Counted from the first letter of the stretch, positions 51,146 to 60,750 are shown. The stretch: 64,000 nucleotides of DNA from Flavobacterium enshiense (GCF_022836875.1 NZ_CP090376.1:2542001-2606000); one strand, 5' to 3'. Program-made: numbers and translations. Notes: generated by a model not told the origin, from the sequence alone.

Positions 51146-51685
51146 ATGAAAAAGATAATTTTAATCATTGCAGCTTTATTCACCACAGTGGGTATTACTG
51201 CTCAAAACACAGATGTAAAGAAAGAAAGTACAACTACGGTAAAAACAGTTAAAGATTCTAAAGGTGAAAAGCAAACTGTTAAAACCGAAGAGGTTAAAGA
51301 AGTACAAAAAATTGAATTTAAAGATTCAAATACAAAAGAAAAAGAAGTAAAAGACACTCCTGCGGATGTATCAACAAAAATTAAAGTTACTGTTGATGGT
51401 GTTACCAGAGAAATAAGTAAAGATCGCTCAGGATTTTACAATTATAATGGAGCTAAATGCAAATTGATTTTAGATAAAATAGGCTACAGTATTATCAATC
51501 CTGACACTAAACAAAGACTTGCAACGCTCAGAGAAACATCAAACGGAACATTTATCGTGACAAGTAAAGGCAAAGTATCCATGGGGGATTTTGACCAAAG
51601 CGGCAATCTGATACTACAATCAGTCGACCCGAAAACCGATACTGTCATTATCGAAAAGGCAGAAATGATTAAACCAGAATTGTAA
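51146..51685 (+). CDS. Secreted protein of unknown function
   Basis: 179 aa with a signal peptide ending GITAQ. Residues ~20-75 are K/E/T-rich and low in complexity (STTTVKTVKDSKGEKQTVKTEE) and the remainder is a small beta-rich domain (VDGVTREISKDRSGFYNYNGAKC, IGYSIINPDTKQRLATL, VSMGDFDQSGNLILQ). No family recognised; the domain resembles short flavobacterial secreted proteins of unknown role. Followed by a strong terminator. Confidence 0.65.
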   Translation: MKKIILIIAALFTTVGITAQNTDVKKESTTTVKTVKDSKGEKQTVKTEEVKEVQKIEFKDSNTKEKEVKDTPADVSTKIKVTVDGVTREISKDRSGFYNYNGAKCKLILDKIGYSIINPDTKQRLATLRETSNGTFIVTSKGKVSMGDFDQSGNLILQSVDPKTDTVIIEKAEMIKPEL

Positions 51686-51696
51686 ACAGTAACAAT

Positions 51697-51735
51697 AAAA
51701 AACGTCTTGCAGGAATAAGCAAGACGTTTTTTTAT
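51697..51735 (+). terminator. Terminator after secreted protein gene
   Basis: Stem AAAACGTCTTGC (51699-51710) / GCAAGACGTTTT (51719-51730), loop AGGAATAA, then TTTTTA. Confidence 0.85.
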
Positions 51736-51804
51736 GTGCCTGACTATAGTCATAGGCATATCAAATCAGAGATTGGTATACTAAATCATTTATTGACAAG
51801 AAAA

Positions 51805-52209
51805 TCAAGCATTTCCCCTATGATTAAATAGATGATCAAGCATGTCTTTTTTTAAAGGCTTAACAAAATAATCCTTAACAATACTGTATTTTGAAGCCCG
51901 CTCAATATCTTTGGCATCATTGGAAGATGTAAGCATCACAATATCACAGTCATGTTTACTGACTTTCGGAAAATTGACTATTCTGTCAAGAAAACTAAAT
52001 CCGTCCATTACAGGCATGGAAATATCAAGGAAAATCAAATCAGGAAACTTATCATAATCCTCCTTAATACTCTCCAGATGCTTCAGTGCTTCTATAGCAG
52101 AATTCATTAGCGATATCCTTTCAGCTATGCCACTTTTTTCAACGATATGATTCGTAATAAAATTATCGATTTGGTTATCATCGATCAGCATTATATGGCC
52201 CATTTTCAT
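51805..52209 (-). CDS. Receiver-only response regulator
   Basis: 134 aa, single REC domain with no output domain. MLIDDNQIDNF has the acidic pair; phospho-acceptor Asp in LIFLDISMPVMDGFSFL; Thr/Ser in VMLTSSNDAKD and the conserved Lys in YFVKPLKKDML. It resembles Spo0F-like or CheY-like carriers. It starts 3 bp after the stop of the multi-PAS kinase, its likely partner; the phosphate target beyond it is unknown. Confidence 0.9.
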   Translation of the reverse strand: MKMGHIMLIDDNQIDNFITNHIVEKSGIAERISLMNSAIEALKHLESIKEDYDKFPDLIFLDISMPVMDGFSFLDRIVNFPKVSKHDCDIVMLTSSNDAKDIERASKYSIVKDYFVKPLKKDMLDHLFNHRGNA

Positions 52210-52212
52210 AAA

Positions 52213-55200
52213 TTATTTTAAAAATTTGATTCGATTGGGAATTTTAATAGTAAATAAGGTTCCTACATTTACCTTTGACTGTACAGTGATGGTCCCTTTT
52301 AATTTATCCAATGTTTCTTTAACAATGTATAATCCGATTCCTGATCCCGTCGATAGTGAGCTGGAACGGTAAAACATGTCAAAAATTTTCCCCTGCTCGT
52401 TTTCATCTATACCAACGCCATTATCCTCAATTGTGATTATGGCCTTTCTGTTATCACACTTAAAGTTAACGATTATAAAAGGATTTTCCTTGCTTCTGTC
52501 GAAATATTTATAGGCATTCGAAAGAATATTATTCATAATTATTGTAAGCCGATTATAATCGCAGACAAATTTCGCATCCGAATCCATCTGTATTTTCAGA
52601 TCGACTACTTTCGCTCCCTCAGCAAATTTTAGATTCCCTTTAATTTCTTTAACTAAAGCTTTAAAATCAATTTCATTATTCTCCAATTCCATTCGGGCAT
52701 TTCTCGAATAGTTGAGTATGTCATCTATAAAATTATCCAATTTTGAAACACTTGTATTGAGCATGGTCAGTCTCTCAATCAAAGTACTGTTTTCTTCCGT
52801 TATTCCTTTCTCTTCTATTTCAGTTTTCGAAATATTAATTAACCCCAACATCGACTTAAGAGGAGCGCGCAAATCGTGGGACGTACTGTAAACAAAACGG
52901 TCTAATTCTGAATTGGTTTTCTTCAATTCTTCATTGGAAAGAATAAGGTCTTGCTCTGCCCTTTTACGTTCTGTAATATCCCTGTAATTAAGAATCAGAG
53001 CATTGATATTGGCTTGATCCAACAAATTTAAAGCAGTACCTTCAACCCAAATCAAATGACCGTCTTTATGCGTAAGTCGGAACTGATTTTGTAACGGAAT
53101 CCCGGGAGAGCTGATTACTTCCCTGAAAAATTTCTCGGCTTTGATTAAATCCTTATAAAATATAAAACTGAGAAGCTGCTTTGATTTATAATCCTCCAAC
53201 CCATATCCGGATATCTTTGCTGCAGAAGGACTTTGATACTGGATTTCAAAATCTGAATTAACCAAAACGATAGCATCACTTATGTTTTCGGTTAAAGCAC
53301 GGTATTTTTCCTCGCTGTGCACCAACTTTAATTCAGCTTGTTTTCGCTCTGTTATATCGGTTCCAAAAATCATAACGTGTGTCACCTCATTATTGGTAAC
53401 AATGGGTACAAACCTTGAACGTACCCATTCGCCTGAAGAAATCTTATTCTCAATTTCAAGATGTTCTGCATTGCTGAAGCACTTTTCCAAAGCCTTTCTT
53501 GCTGCTTCACGACTCTCTTCAGGAAGGACGGAAATACAATCTAAACCAATTACTGTATCTACAGATAACTCTGGAGTTCTTGTCCTGTTTATAGCCTCAA
53601 TTTTATAATATTTATTTACATAAAGAATGATATCCGGGGAATTCTCAAACTGATTTTTAAAAAGTTCTGTTGCTCTTTTTCGCTCGGTAATCACTTCAGT
53701 AAACATTATAATACCGCCTATTTCCGATGTGGCTTTGTACCAGGGACGAATTTCCCATCGCAGCCATTCGATACTTCCGTCGACTCTAACAAAAGAATCT
53801 TCTTCCCGCTTCTCCACTGCGCCTTTCAGACAACGTTTATGAATATCTTTCCATTCCTGTCCGATTTCGGGAAATACTTCATAGTGGGTTTTCCCAATGA
53901 TATCCTGACCGGTCAGATTATAATCGGTTATCCATCTTCGGCTGGTAGCAATGTACCGCATATCGTTATCAAGCATGGCCAAACATGCCGGACTGTGTTC
54001 AATAAACAGATTAAGCTGTGCCTCACGTTCAGCTAATTTATCTTCTGCCCTTACTTTTTCTGTAACATCATTGGCTAATGTCAAAGCTGCCGGACGGTTG
54101 TTATAAAATATTCTGTGAGGATTAATCTCCATGACCATCTCTTCACCATTCTTTTTGAAATGTTTCCAGTTTTGTTTTATGAAAGTTTCTTCACCATTAA
54201 GCATTTTGCGCGCAAACTCTCTCAATTTCTCATGATCTTCTGCAGGACGATAATCAAGGACGGTCATGGTACTCCACTCATCTCTGGAATAACCGTATTT
54301 GTTCAGTACTGTTTCATTAACTTCCTCAATTTTTAAAGTTTCCAAATCCCAAATGAAAATGCAGGCAGGATTGTTATTAAATAAGTATCTGTATTTCTCT
54401 TCAGATTCCTTTAGGGCTACTTCTGCTTTATTCCTTTCGGTTATGTCGCGGATAATACCAAAGAAACCCCGCCCTTCCATGAGACGGGCACTAATTTCTG
54501 CTTCTAACAATGTTCCGTCTTTTCTTTTTATTTTCCTGTAAACTAAAGCCGACTTGTTTTTCCTTACATTTTCAATGGCAAACGCCTGTTCATTGACTTC
54601 TTCAGGAGCGATCAGTGATGAAATTTTCATCATCAGCATCTCATTACGCGTATAGCCAAACAATTGACAGGCATACTCATTTAAATCGATAATTTCCGTT
54701 TCTTCGTTTAATATCAGAATGGCTTCTCCAGCATATTCTATAAGGTTTCGGTAATTTTTTTCGGTAAGAAACAGCTTGACGCGACTAAGGTTAACACTGT
54801 TAATTATGGTTAGGTTCTTCTTGATTAAATAGTATGCAAAAGGAACAGCAAAAGCCATGGCTATCAAAAGTATCAGCAAAAACTTTTGGGTATAAGATGT
54901 ATAACCTTTTAAATTATCCTCATAAATCTTTTTACCTACTTTGACCTGTAATATACGCAGTCTGCTCACCTCATCCATGACAGGGGTTAAGCTTTGGGAT
55001 AATTTATTTTTTATAAAGGGATCAAGCTCAGAGCCATCGTCCTGAGCCAAAATCAATTTTAATTTTTCAACCGACTTCGATGATTCTTTCAGCAAACCAG
55101 TCGTTTTATCTACAATTATTTTTTCCTCCGGTGTGAGGTAAGTCTGCACATAAGCTTTCCAATTAGTATTGATGCTGTCCTGTGCCTGATTGATTTTTGC

Positions 55201-55446
55201 CAGTGCTTCGTTAAAACTTATCTGTTTCTTACTCGCCTGATTCGCTGTAGAAAGTATTACTGAAGTATTATAACGGACATCTCCCAACTGATCCATCGGA
55301 ATCAATCTGTCTTCAAAAAGTTCTTGGGAATTTCGGTTAAGTATTCGGATTTGTATAAAACCGTAAACACCTACTCCTACAATAAAACAAGACATGATAA
55401 ATACCAAGAAGGTTAATTCCATGGATGATCTTGCCTTATTGACCAT
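52213..55446 (-). CDS. Multi-PAS hybrid sensor histidine kinase
   Basis: 1077 aa. N-terminal membrane helix ~12-32, a periplasmic four-helix-bundle (MCP-like) domain to ~190, a second helix ~190-210 (LLILLIAMAFAVPFAYYLI), then five PAS domains (about 225, 345, 470, 590 and 705, each followed by RDITERK-like or TERKxAE linkers), a HisKA domain with phospho-accepting His in STSHDLRAPLKSMLGL, and HATPase with DNGVGIDENEQGKIF and GSGIGLYIVKETL. No receiver of its own; the next gene supplies one. The signal sensed is unknown. Confidence 0.92.
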   Translation of the reverse strand: MVNKARSSMELTFLVFIMSCFIVGVGVYGFIQIRILNRNSQELFEDRLIPMDQLGDVRYNTSVILSTANQASKKQISFNEALAKINQAQDSINTNWKAYVQTYLTPEEKIIVDKTTGLLKESSKSVEKLKLILAQDDGSELDPFIKNKLSQSLTPVMDEVSRLRILQVKVGKKIYEDNLKGYTSYTQKFLLILLIAMAFAVPFAYYLIKKNLTIINSVNLSRVKLFLTEKNYRNLIEYAGEAILILNEETEIIDLNEYACQLFGYTRNEMLMMKISSLIAPEEVNEQAFAIENVRKNKSALVYRKIKRKDGTLLEAEISARLMEGRGFFGIIRDITERNKAEVALKESEEKYRYLFNNNPACIFIWDLETLKIEEVNETVLNKYGYSRDEWSTMTVLDYRPAEDHEKLREFARKMLNGEETFIKQNWKHFKKNGEEMVMEINPHRIFYNNRPAALTLANDVTEKVRAEDKLAEREAQLNLFIEHSPACLAMLDNDMRYIATSRRWITDYNLTGQDIIGKTHYEVFPEIGQEWKDIHKRCLKGAVEKREEDSFVRVDGSIEWLRWEIRPWYKATSEIGGIIMFTEVITERKRATELFKNQFENSPDIILYVNKYYKIEAINRTRTPELSVDTVIGLDCISVLPEESREAARKALEKCFSNAEHLEIENKISSGEWVRSRFVPIVTNNEVTHVMIFGTDITERKQAELKLVHSEEKYRALTENISDAIVLVNSDFEIQYQSPSAAKISGYGLEDYKSKQLLSFIFYKDLIKAEKFFREVISSPGIPLQNQFRLTHKDGHLIWVEGTALNLLDQANINALILNYRDITERKRAEQDLILSNEELKKTNSELDRFVYSTSHDLRAPLKSMLGLINISKTEIEEKGITEENSTLIERLTMLNTSVSKLDNFIDDILNYSRNARMELENNEIDFKALVKEIKGNLKFAEGAKVVDLKIQMDSDAKFVCDYNRLTIIMNNILSNAYKYFDRSKENPFIIVNFKCDNRKAIITIEDNGVGIDENEQGKIFDMFYRSSSLSTGSGIGLYIVKETLDKLKGTITVQSKVNVGTLFTIKIPNRIKFLK

Positions 55447-55637
55447 GTTTTTTGTTTTTAGTGGAAATTCTCCTTTTACAACATTGCAAATCTTTCTGAA
55501 AAAAGGTGGTAAATCTTTTTAAATCAAACCGATAAAAACAACGTTGTACCCAAATTTAACGAATATATTTTGTTTCCTCCATCAGAAATACTTACAAAAC
55601 AGATGAATTACATAAAAAACCCTTCAAACGAATTAAA

Positions 55638-55676
55638 GCGCAAAAGCCGCTAAATTACTTTAGCGGCTTTTGTCTA
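55638..55676 (-). terminator. Terminator of ychF
   Basis: Perfect 13-bp stem AAAAGCCGCTAAA (55642-55654) / TTTAGCGGCTTTT (55659-55671), loop TTAC. A- and T-flanked on both sides. Confidence 0.85.
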
Positions 55677-55700
55677 TTTATCTTTTTCTTACAATTTTAA

Positions 55701-56795
55701 CTACACGTTAAATCTGAAATGCATTACATCTCCATCTTTAACAATATATTCTTTTCCTTCAACACGCAGTTTACCAGCTTCTTTCACTTTTGATTCTGAA
55801 CCGAAGTTAGAATAATCATCAAAAGCGATAACTTCCGCACGGATGAACCCTTTTTCAAAATCGGTATGGATTACTCCCGCCGCTTTTGGTGCTGTATCTC
55901 CGATATTAATCGTCCAAGCACGAACTTCTTTCACACCTGCAGTAAAATACGTCTGAAGGTTTAACAATTTATAAGCTGCACGGATTAGAACTGATGATCC
56001 CGGTTCACTCAAACCTAAATCTTCCAGGAAAACCTGACGCTCTTCGTAGCTTTCCAATTCGGTGATATCCGCTTCGGCACCAACAGAAAGAACAATAACT
56101 TCCGCCTGCTCGTCTTTAACCATTTCACGAACCTGATCTACATATTTGTTACCGTTAACAGCTGATGCTTCGTCTACGTTACAAACATACAATACTGGTT
56201 TTGTGGTAATTAACTGAAAATCTTCCATCAGTTCCTCTTCATCCTGATTTTGAGGAACTACGGTACGAGCCGATTTCGCCTGCATTAAAGCCTCACGGAT
56301 ACGATCCAATAACGCTTTTTCTGCCTGAGCTTCCTTGTTTCCGGTCTTAGCCGAACGATTTACTTTTTCCAAACGTTTATCTACCGTTTCAAGGTCTTTC
56401 AACTGCAACTCGATATCGATTGTTTCTTTATCGCGGATTGGATTTACATTACCATCAACGTGAACGATATTATCATTATCAAAACATCTTAAAACGTGAA
56501 TAATTGCATTACATTCTCTGATGTTTCCAAGGAACTGATTTCCTAAACCTTCACCTTTACTTGCACCTTTAACCAATCCTGCAATATCAACGATATCAAC
56601 GGTAGCCATTTGAACACGCTCCGGTTTTACCAATTCTTCCAATCTGTTGATTCTTGGATCTGGTACATTTACTACTCCGATGTTAGGTTCGATAGTACAA
56701 AACGGAAAGTTAGCACTTTGAGCTTTTGCATTAGATAAACAATTGAACAACGTTGATTTCCCAACATTTGGCAATCCTACAATTCCTGCTTTCAT
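55701..56795 (-). CDS. ychF: Redox-regulated ATPase YchF (OLA1)
   Basis: Obg-family ATPase associated with ribosomes; 364 aa, full length. G1 GLPNVGKSTLFN, switch region FPFCTIEPNIGVV, G3 VDIVDIAGLVKGASKGEGLGN, NVDE-type base site LYVCNVDEASA, a coiled-coil insert, and the TGS domain near the C-terminus (ARAWTINIGDTAPKAAGVIHTDFEKGFIRA). Promoter at 56857. Confidence 0.97.
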   Translation of the reverse strand: MKAGIVGLPNVGKSTLFNCLSNAKAQSANFPFCTIEPNIGVVNVPDPRINRLEELVKPERVQMATVDIVDIAGLVKGASKGEGLGNQFLGNIRECNAIIHVLRCFDNDNIVHVDGNVNPIRDKETIDIELQLKDLETVDKRLEKVNRSAKTGNKEAQAEKALLDRIREALMQAKSARTVVPQNQDEEELMEDFQLITTKPVLYVCNVDEASAVNGNKYVDQVREMVKDEQAEVIVLSVGAEADITELESYEERQVFLEDLGLSEPGSSVLIRAAYKLLNLQTYFTAGVKEVRAWTINIGDTAPKAAGVIHTDFEKGFIRAEVIAFDDYSNFGSESKVKEAGKLRVEGKEYIVKDGDVMHFRFNV

Positions 56796-56856
56796 TATAT
56801 TTTTATTTACAGTTGGAAAAAACCAACAAAATTTTATAATCGTTTTAAAAAGTTTG

Positions 56857-56864
56857 CAAATATA
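56857..56864 (-). promoter_or_regulatory. -7 promoter box of ychF
   Basis: Minus-strand TATATTTG fits TAnnTTTG, about 61 nt before ATG 56795. Confidence 0.55.
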
Positions 56865-56948
56865 CCGATTATAATGGAATTACAGAATAGCAGTTTGTTA
56901 ACATAATGGTAAACGTTTTTCGTTTTCGGTTGCTATGACTTTTAAACA

Positions 56949-56991
56949 CAAAAAAATCAGGGAGACTTTCTGTTTCGCCTCCCTGATTTAT
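56949..56991 (-). terminator. Terminator of OmpA-family gene
   Basis: Stem AAATCAGGGAG (56954-56964) / CTCCCTGATTT (56979-56989); on the minus strand it ends in TTTTTTT. Confidence 0.8.
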
Positions 56992-57013
56992 TACATCCTG
57001 ATTTTTGTCTAAA

Positions 57014-58339
57014 TTATTTGACTACTCTTATGAGTGTTCTGCGGCTTTTAGCTTTTCCTTCTTCCTTAGTGTTATCACCAATCGGGAATTGTTCGCCGTA
57101 ACCGACAGCTTTTAAACGTTTCTTATTAATACCTTTTGAAACGAGGTAGTCTACGGCGGCTTTTGCTCTCCTTTCGGATAGCGCCTGATTATATGCTGAA
57201 GTACCAGGCGTACTGGTGTGTCCTTCCACATCCACACTTAAGTCGGGGTTCTCATTAAGGAATTTCACAACTTTGTCCAGACTGGCTTTATCCTCTGCAC
57301 TTAATGCTGACATCGCTTTTTTATAATGGAAAGTCATTTCAGGACAGCCTAAATTATCTTTTATACCTGCAAGTTTCGGACATTTATCGTCATCATCATT
57401 AACACCATCCCCATCTCCGTCCGGAATTGGGCAGCCAGCGTATTTAGCCACGCCGAAAACTTTCGGACATTTGTCGTTCTCGTCGTTGATGCCGTCCCCG
57501 TCACTATCCGGAATCGGGCAACCATCATACTTAGGCGAACCGGCAACAGTCGGACATTTATCTTTACTGTCAAAAACACCATCGCCGTCTGTATCTTTAT
57601 CCGTTACTGCCGCAGCGGGAGCCGCAACCGGAGCCATCGTTTCAAGTGACGGAGGATTTGTTTTCATATCCTCAAGTGTTTTTGGAGCCGAACGGAAGCC
57701 AATGGTCAATCCAAACTGCAAACCGCGGTTATTTATACCGTCTACAACATGAATTGGGTTTGGCGGATTTATAGGCACTGTTGCATCTGTACCGTTAGTA
57801 TCATTGATATCTGTAAATCCGTAAATGTACCTTGCGTAGACTCCAATATAGCTCGTTACCCAGTATTCCAATCCAAACGTACCGGCTATATCTGTGCCTT
57901 TAAGATTGCCGGACTGATCATGTTTAGTCTTATCATCGGCTTCTGATTTTGCATTCATCAGAAAATCGAATTGTGGACCTGCAAATACCGAGAATCTCCA
58001 GATTGGATTAAACTTAAACAAAATAGGAACCGACAAATATTCCAGTTTCAGTCTTCCGCCCAAATCAGGAGAGGGAAACGACTGGCTTATATCGGAACCC
58101 ATATTCGAATACAATAGTTCGGGCTGAATGGAAGTCTTCTTGCTGATGGCATAGTTATAATACACCCCGGCAACCAAACCTTCCTTAGAATCAGTTTCCA
58201 GACCATTTACTGAAGGATCATAATTAATGATTGATACATTCATTCCCACTTTTGCTCCAAAGAAAGAGCGATCTGTAATTTGAGCAACAACCTGCGTTAT
58301 ACTGCTGATTAATGCTATTGTTAAGGCCAGTTTTCTCAT
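57014..58339 (-). CDS. OmpA-family outer-membrane protein with TSP3 repeats
   Basis: 441 aa. Signal peptide ~1-19 (ITQVVAQ), N-terminal beta-barrel ~20-210 with porin-like strands (FFGAKVGMNVSIINY, YAISKKTSIQPELLY, RFSVFAGPQFDFLM), an A/P-rich linker, three calcium-binding thrombospondin type 3 repeats (DTDGDGVFDSKDKCP, DSDGDGINDENDKCP, DGDGDGVNDDDDKCP), and a peptidoglycan-binding OmpA C-domain with VDVEGHTSTPGTSAYNQ and SERRAKAAVDYLVSKGI. Anchors the outer membrane to the wall. Own promoter and terminator. Confidence 0.93.
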   Translation of the reverse strand: MRKLALTIALISSITQVVAQITDRSFFGAKVGMNVSIINYDPSVNGLETDSKEGLVAGVYYNYAISKKTSIQPELLYSNMGSDISQSFPSPDLGGRLKLEYLSVPILFKFNPIWRFSVFAGPQFDFLMNAKSEADDKTKHDQSGNLKGTDIAGTFGLEYWVTSYIGVYARYIYGFTDINDTNGTDATVPINPPNPIHVVDGINNRGLQFGLTIGFRSAPKTLEDMKTNPPSLETMAPVAAPAAAVTDKDTDGDGVFDSKDKCPTVAGSPKYDGCPIPDSDGDGINDENDKCPKVFGVAKYAGCPIPDGDGDGVNDDDDKCPKLAGIKDNLGCPEMTFHYKKAMSALSAEDKASLDKVVKFLNENPDLSVDVEGHTSTPGTSAYNQALSERRAKAAVDYLVSKGINKKRLKAVGYGEQFPIGDNTKEEGKAKSRRTLIRVVK

Positions 58340-58364
58340 ACGCTAAAATTTTTGTTGATTTTCT

Positions 58365-58372
58365 CAAAACTA
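58365..58372 (-). promoter_or_regulatory. -7 promoter box of OmpA-family gene
   Basis: Minus-strand TAGTTTTG fits TAnnTTTG, 25 nt before ATG 58339. Confidence 0.6.
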
Positions 58373-58410
58373 TCTTTCACAGCCATTGAAGATTTATATG
58401 CTGTGGTCCA

Positions 58411-58851
58411 TTATTGTCTCTTAAAACGCATTAGGGTCTTTTTACCCATATTGAAATTCAGGGTCTCTCCATCTTTTGAAACAGAATACGAATCTATTTT
58501 CAGAAGGTTTTGCATATAAACAGTTTCCCCTTTTCCATCACCGCACATCATTTTAGTCATCGCCAAAGGGTCCTTGAAACTGATTTTGTTCCCGTTAGCA
58601 TTTAATTTTCCGGTATAAGCATTACAACTGTTATTTCCGGATACTCTACCTTCATTTACTTCAAAATTAATGGTGGGCTTTTTGTCACGATACAGTTCAT
58701 CAAATACAACTCCAGTCTCAGAAATACCAACTAATTCCCAAGAGCCGTTTAGCTTTTCAAGTTGACCTTCGATATTTGTTGGAGTTTTGACCGAATTGCA
58801 GCTTATAAAAGAAAGACACATTATAACTGCGGTAAATAAACACTTCCTCAT
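58411..58851 (-). CDS. META-domain lipoprotein
   Basis: 146 aa. Lipobox FISCN at residue ~18; the META (HslJ-like) domain begins LNGSWELVGI and has KPTINFEVNEGRVSGNNSCNAYTGKL (the GxNSCN motif), ISFKDPLAMTKMMC and a closing YSVSKDGETLNF. Such lipoproteins are linked to envelope or heat-shock stress; exact function unknown. 71 bp upstream of the OmpA gene on the same strand but OmpA has its own promoter. Confidence 0.88.
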   Translation of the reverse strand: MRKCLFTAVIMCLSFISCNSVKTPTNIEGQLEKLNGSWELVGISETGVVFDELYRDKKPTINFEVNEGRVSGNNSCNAYTGKLNANGNKISFKDPLAMTKMMCGDGKGETVYMQNLLKIDSYSVSKDGETLNFNMGKKTLMRFKRQ

Positions 58852-59033
58852 ACTGTTAAAAAATTAGATTTTAATAACTTAATAATGGGGCCGTCTTAAG
58901 AAATTAAGTGTTAAAAGGAAATATCGAATTTACGAATTTTATTTCATTTATCTATAAATCAGCGTCATAAATCAACTAAATAAGTGAAATTTCATTTTTT
59001 ACATATACATAATCAACGTAAGAAATTTAGCAG

Positions 59034-59041
59034 TAACTTTA
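59034..59041 (+). promoter_or_regulatory. Possible -7 box of SOD gene
   Basis: TAACTTTA differs from TAnnTTTG in the last base, 24 nt before ATG 59066. Confidence 0.35.
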
Positions 59042-59065
59042 CGAAAACCTTCAAAATAGTTCTTT

Positions 59066-59590
59066 ATGAAAAAAATAATTCTTCCCGTCCTTTTTATTGC
59101 TCTGACATTTGTGGGCTGTAAAACAAAAACACAAACAAAAGTCAACGAGTTAAAAGTGGCTTTAGAACCTAAAAGCGATACCAACACATCAGGAAATGTT
59201 GTTTTTTCCGAGAAAGAAGGAAAAGTAACTTTCACTGCAACTATTTCCGGCTTAACACCTGGAGTACATGCCATTCACATCCATGAAAAAGCAGATTGTT
59301 CTGCTGCAGATGCAGCTTCGGCAGGCGGACACTGGAATCCGACTTTCAAAAAACACGGAAAATGGGGAGAAGGTGAATATCATAAAGGCGATATCGGAAA
59401 TTTCACTGCAGATGAAAAAGGTAACGGTAAAATCACTTTAACCACTGACGAATGGTGTATCGGTTGCGGAGATGCGACAAAAGACGTCTTAGGAAAGGCT
59501 ATCATCGTTCATAAAGGTGCCGATGATTTCGTAACCCAACCAACAGGAAATGCCGGTGGCCGTGTGGCTTGTACCGCTATTATCCGATAA
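59066..59590 (+). CDS. Cu/Zn superoxide dismutase lipoprotein
   Basis: Envelope superoxide dismutase, 174 aa, lipobox TFVGC (about residue 18). All metal ligands are present: HAIHIHEKADC (two Cu His), GGHWNPTFKKHG (bridging and Zn His), EYHKGDIGN (Zn His and Asp) and IIVHKGADDF (Cu His), with the disulfide cysteines in ADC and GRVACTAII. Removes superoxide in the periplasm. Single gene. Confidence 0.95.
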   Translation: MKKIILPVLFIALTFVGCKTKTQTKVNELKVALEPKSDTNTSGNVVFSEKEGKVTFTATISGLTPGVHAIHIHEKADCSAADAASAGGHWNPTFKKHGKWGEGEYHKGDIGNFTADEKGNGKITLTTDEWCIGCGDATKDVLGKAIIVHKGADDFVTQPTGNAGGRVACTAIIR

Positions 59591-59733
59591 ATAGGTTTTA
59601 AGGTTACACCGGTTTTGGAACAGCTTTTTTTTGATCTGTTTATCAGCAAATTATATCGGACTCACATTAAACCAGTAAAATAATCGTAATTATTACCTTA
59701 CTTATTTTTTAGGTAGGGATGGTTTTTCTATGC

Positions 59734-59741
59734 TATATTTG
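59734..59741 (+). promoter_or_regulatory. -7 promoter box of orphan gene
   Basis: TATATTTG fits TAnnTTTG, 60 nt before the GTG start at 59802; an ATCAGTGCT direct repeat lies in the leader (59748-59769). Confidence 0.55.
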
Positions 59742-59801
59742 TACTACATCAGTGCTGTATCAGTGCTATATCTATTACTTATAACTTTAGAAAACATAAC
59801 T

Positions 59802-60545
59802 GTGGGTAAATTAAAAGGGATACTACAATTGACGGGAAATTTTGACGGCCTTTCTTTCTATGAGGCAAATGGGAAGATCATCGTCCGCAAAACTGGTGGA
59901 TTTAACGGGGAAAAAATAAAGAACGATTCCAATTATGTCCTGGTTAGGGAAAACAGCACGGAGTTTGCGCAAAGTGCTAAAGCCGGCAAATATTTCAGAA
60001 ACGGAATTGCCAAGTATCTAAAACCTTTACATATACCGTATGTACATAATGCTGTAGTGCAATTATTTCAGGAGATTACCAAATTAGATACTAATAGCGA
60101 ACGCGGTAAGCGCACTGTTACCAACGGATTGGTTAGCGAGGAAGCAAAACAGCTTATAGCGAAATTCGAATTTAATAAAGCATCTCTTTTCAGCAGTTTT
60201 TTTCCTTTTAAGACGGAAATCGATGCGGAACTGAGGCAATTGGCTATAAAACAATTTACAACGGATATGATTACTAAACCTAAAGGGGCAACGCATATGG
60301 CGTTGACATTTTTTACTTTAGGTTTGGATTTTGAGAAACAAACTCAATTTCAACTACAGGAAAGCGCCGAATTACTTTTTGATTTCAGCAATGACGCTAC
60401 CACTCCTACCGACTTATTACTGCCTTCTGCTTTTTCTGCCAGCCCTGCGGTTTTTGGATTTTTAAGTGTTCGTTTTTTACAGGAAGTAAACGGGGAGCTT
60501 AACCGATTAGCCGGGGGTAATTTGAAGATTGTGGGGGCAATTTGA
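59802..60545 (+). CDS. Protein of unknown function (GTG start)
   Basis: 247 aa from GTG 59802 (read MGKLKGILQLTGNFDGLSFYEANGKIIVRKTGGFNGEKI). Starting further upstream would place a hydrophobic stretch before the promoter box and is less likely. The GxLxGxxGxxxFYxxxGKxxVR opening resembles the DUF6266-type of small proteins found on flavobacterial mobile or phage-like regions; I cannot name a family with confidence. The rest is soluble, with a conserved-looking SERGKRTV core. Flanked by REP-like sequence downstream, suggesting an accessory segment. Confidence 0.5.
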   Translation: MGKLKGILQLTGNFDGLSFYEANGKIIVRKTGGFNGEKIKNDSNYVLVRENSTEFAQSAKAGKYFRNGIAKYLKPLHIPYVHNAVVQLFQEITKLDTNSERGKRTVTNGLVSEEAKQLIAKFEFNKASLFSSFFPFKTEIDAELRQLAIKQFTTDMITKPKGATHMALTFFTLGLDFEKQTQFQLQESAELLFDFSNDATTPTDLLLPSAFSASPAVFGFLSVRFLQEVNGELNRLAGGNLKIVGAI

Positions 60546-60652
60546 AAAACAGTCAACAACGTGGGGTTTCTTAGACTATAAGGGACGAGAAAGGATTGAC
60601 TTCTAGAGTTTTTATTCGCTTGGCAACTGGGCAAGAACATGCCCTTTAATTT

Positions 60653-60692
60653 AAAAAAAACTACAACTTATTGCTGTTGTAGTTTTTTCTTT
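60653..60692 (+). terminator. Terminator after orphan gene
   Basis: Stem AAAACTACAAC (60657-60667) / GTTGTAGTTTT (60676-60686), loop TTATTGCT, then TTTTCTTTT. Confidence 0.75.
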
Positions 60693-60704
60693 TAATTCTC
60701 TTTG

Positions 60705-60745
60705 GGGGCACGAATTACAAATCCGCGCTATCGAGGTGGTTTTTT
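60705..60745. repeat. REP-like fragment
   Basis: GGGGCACGAATTACAAATCC followed by GCGCTATCG; the same words occur at 62468-62505 in reordered form. GC-rich relative to the surroundings. Confidence 0.5.
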
Positions 60746-60750
60746 CATAT

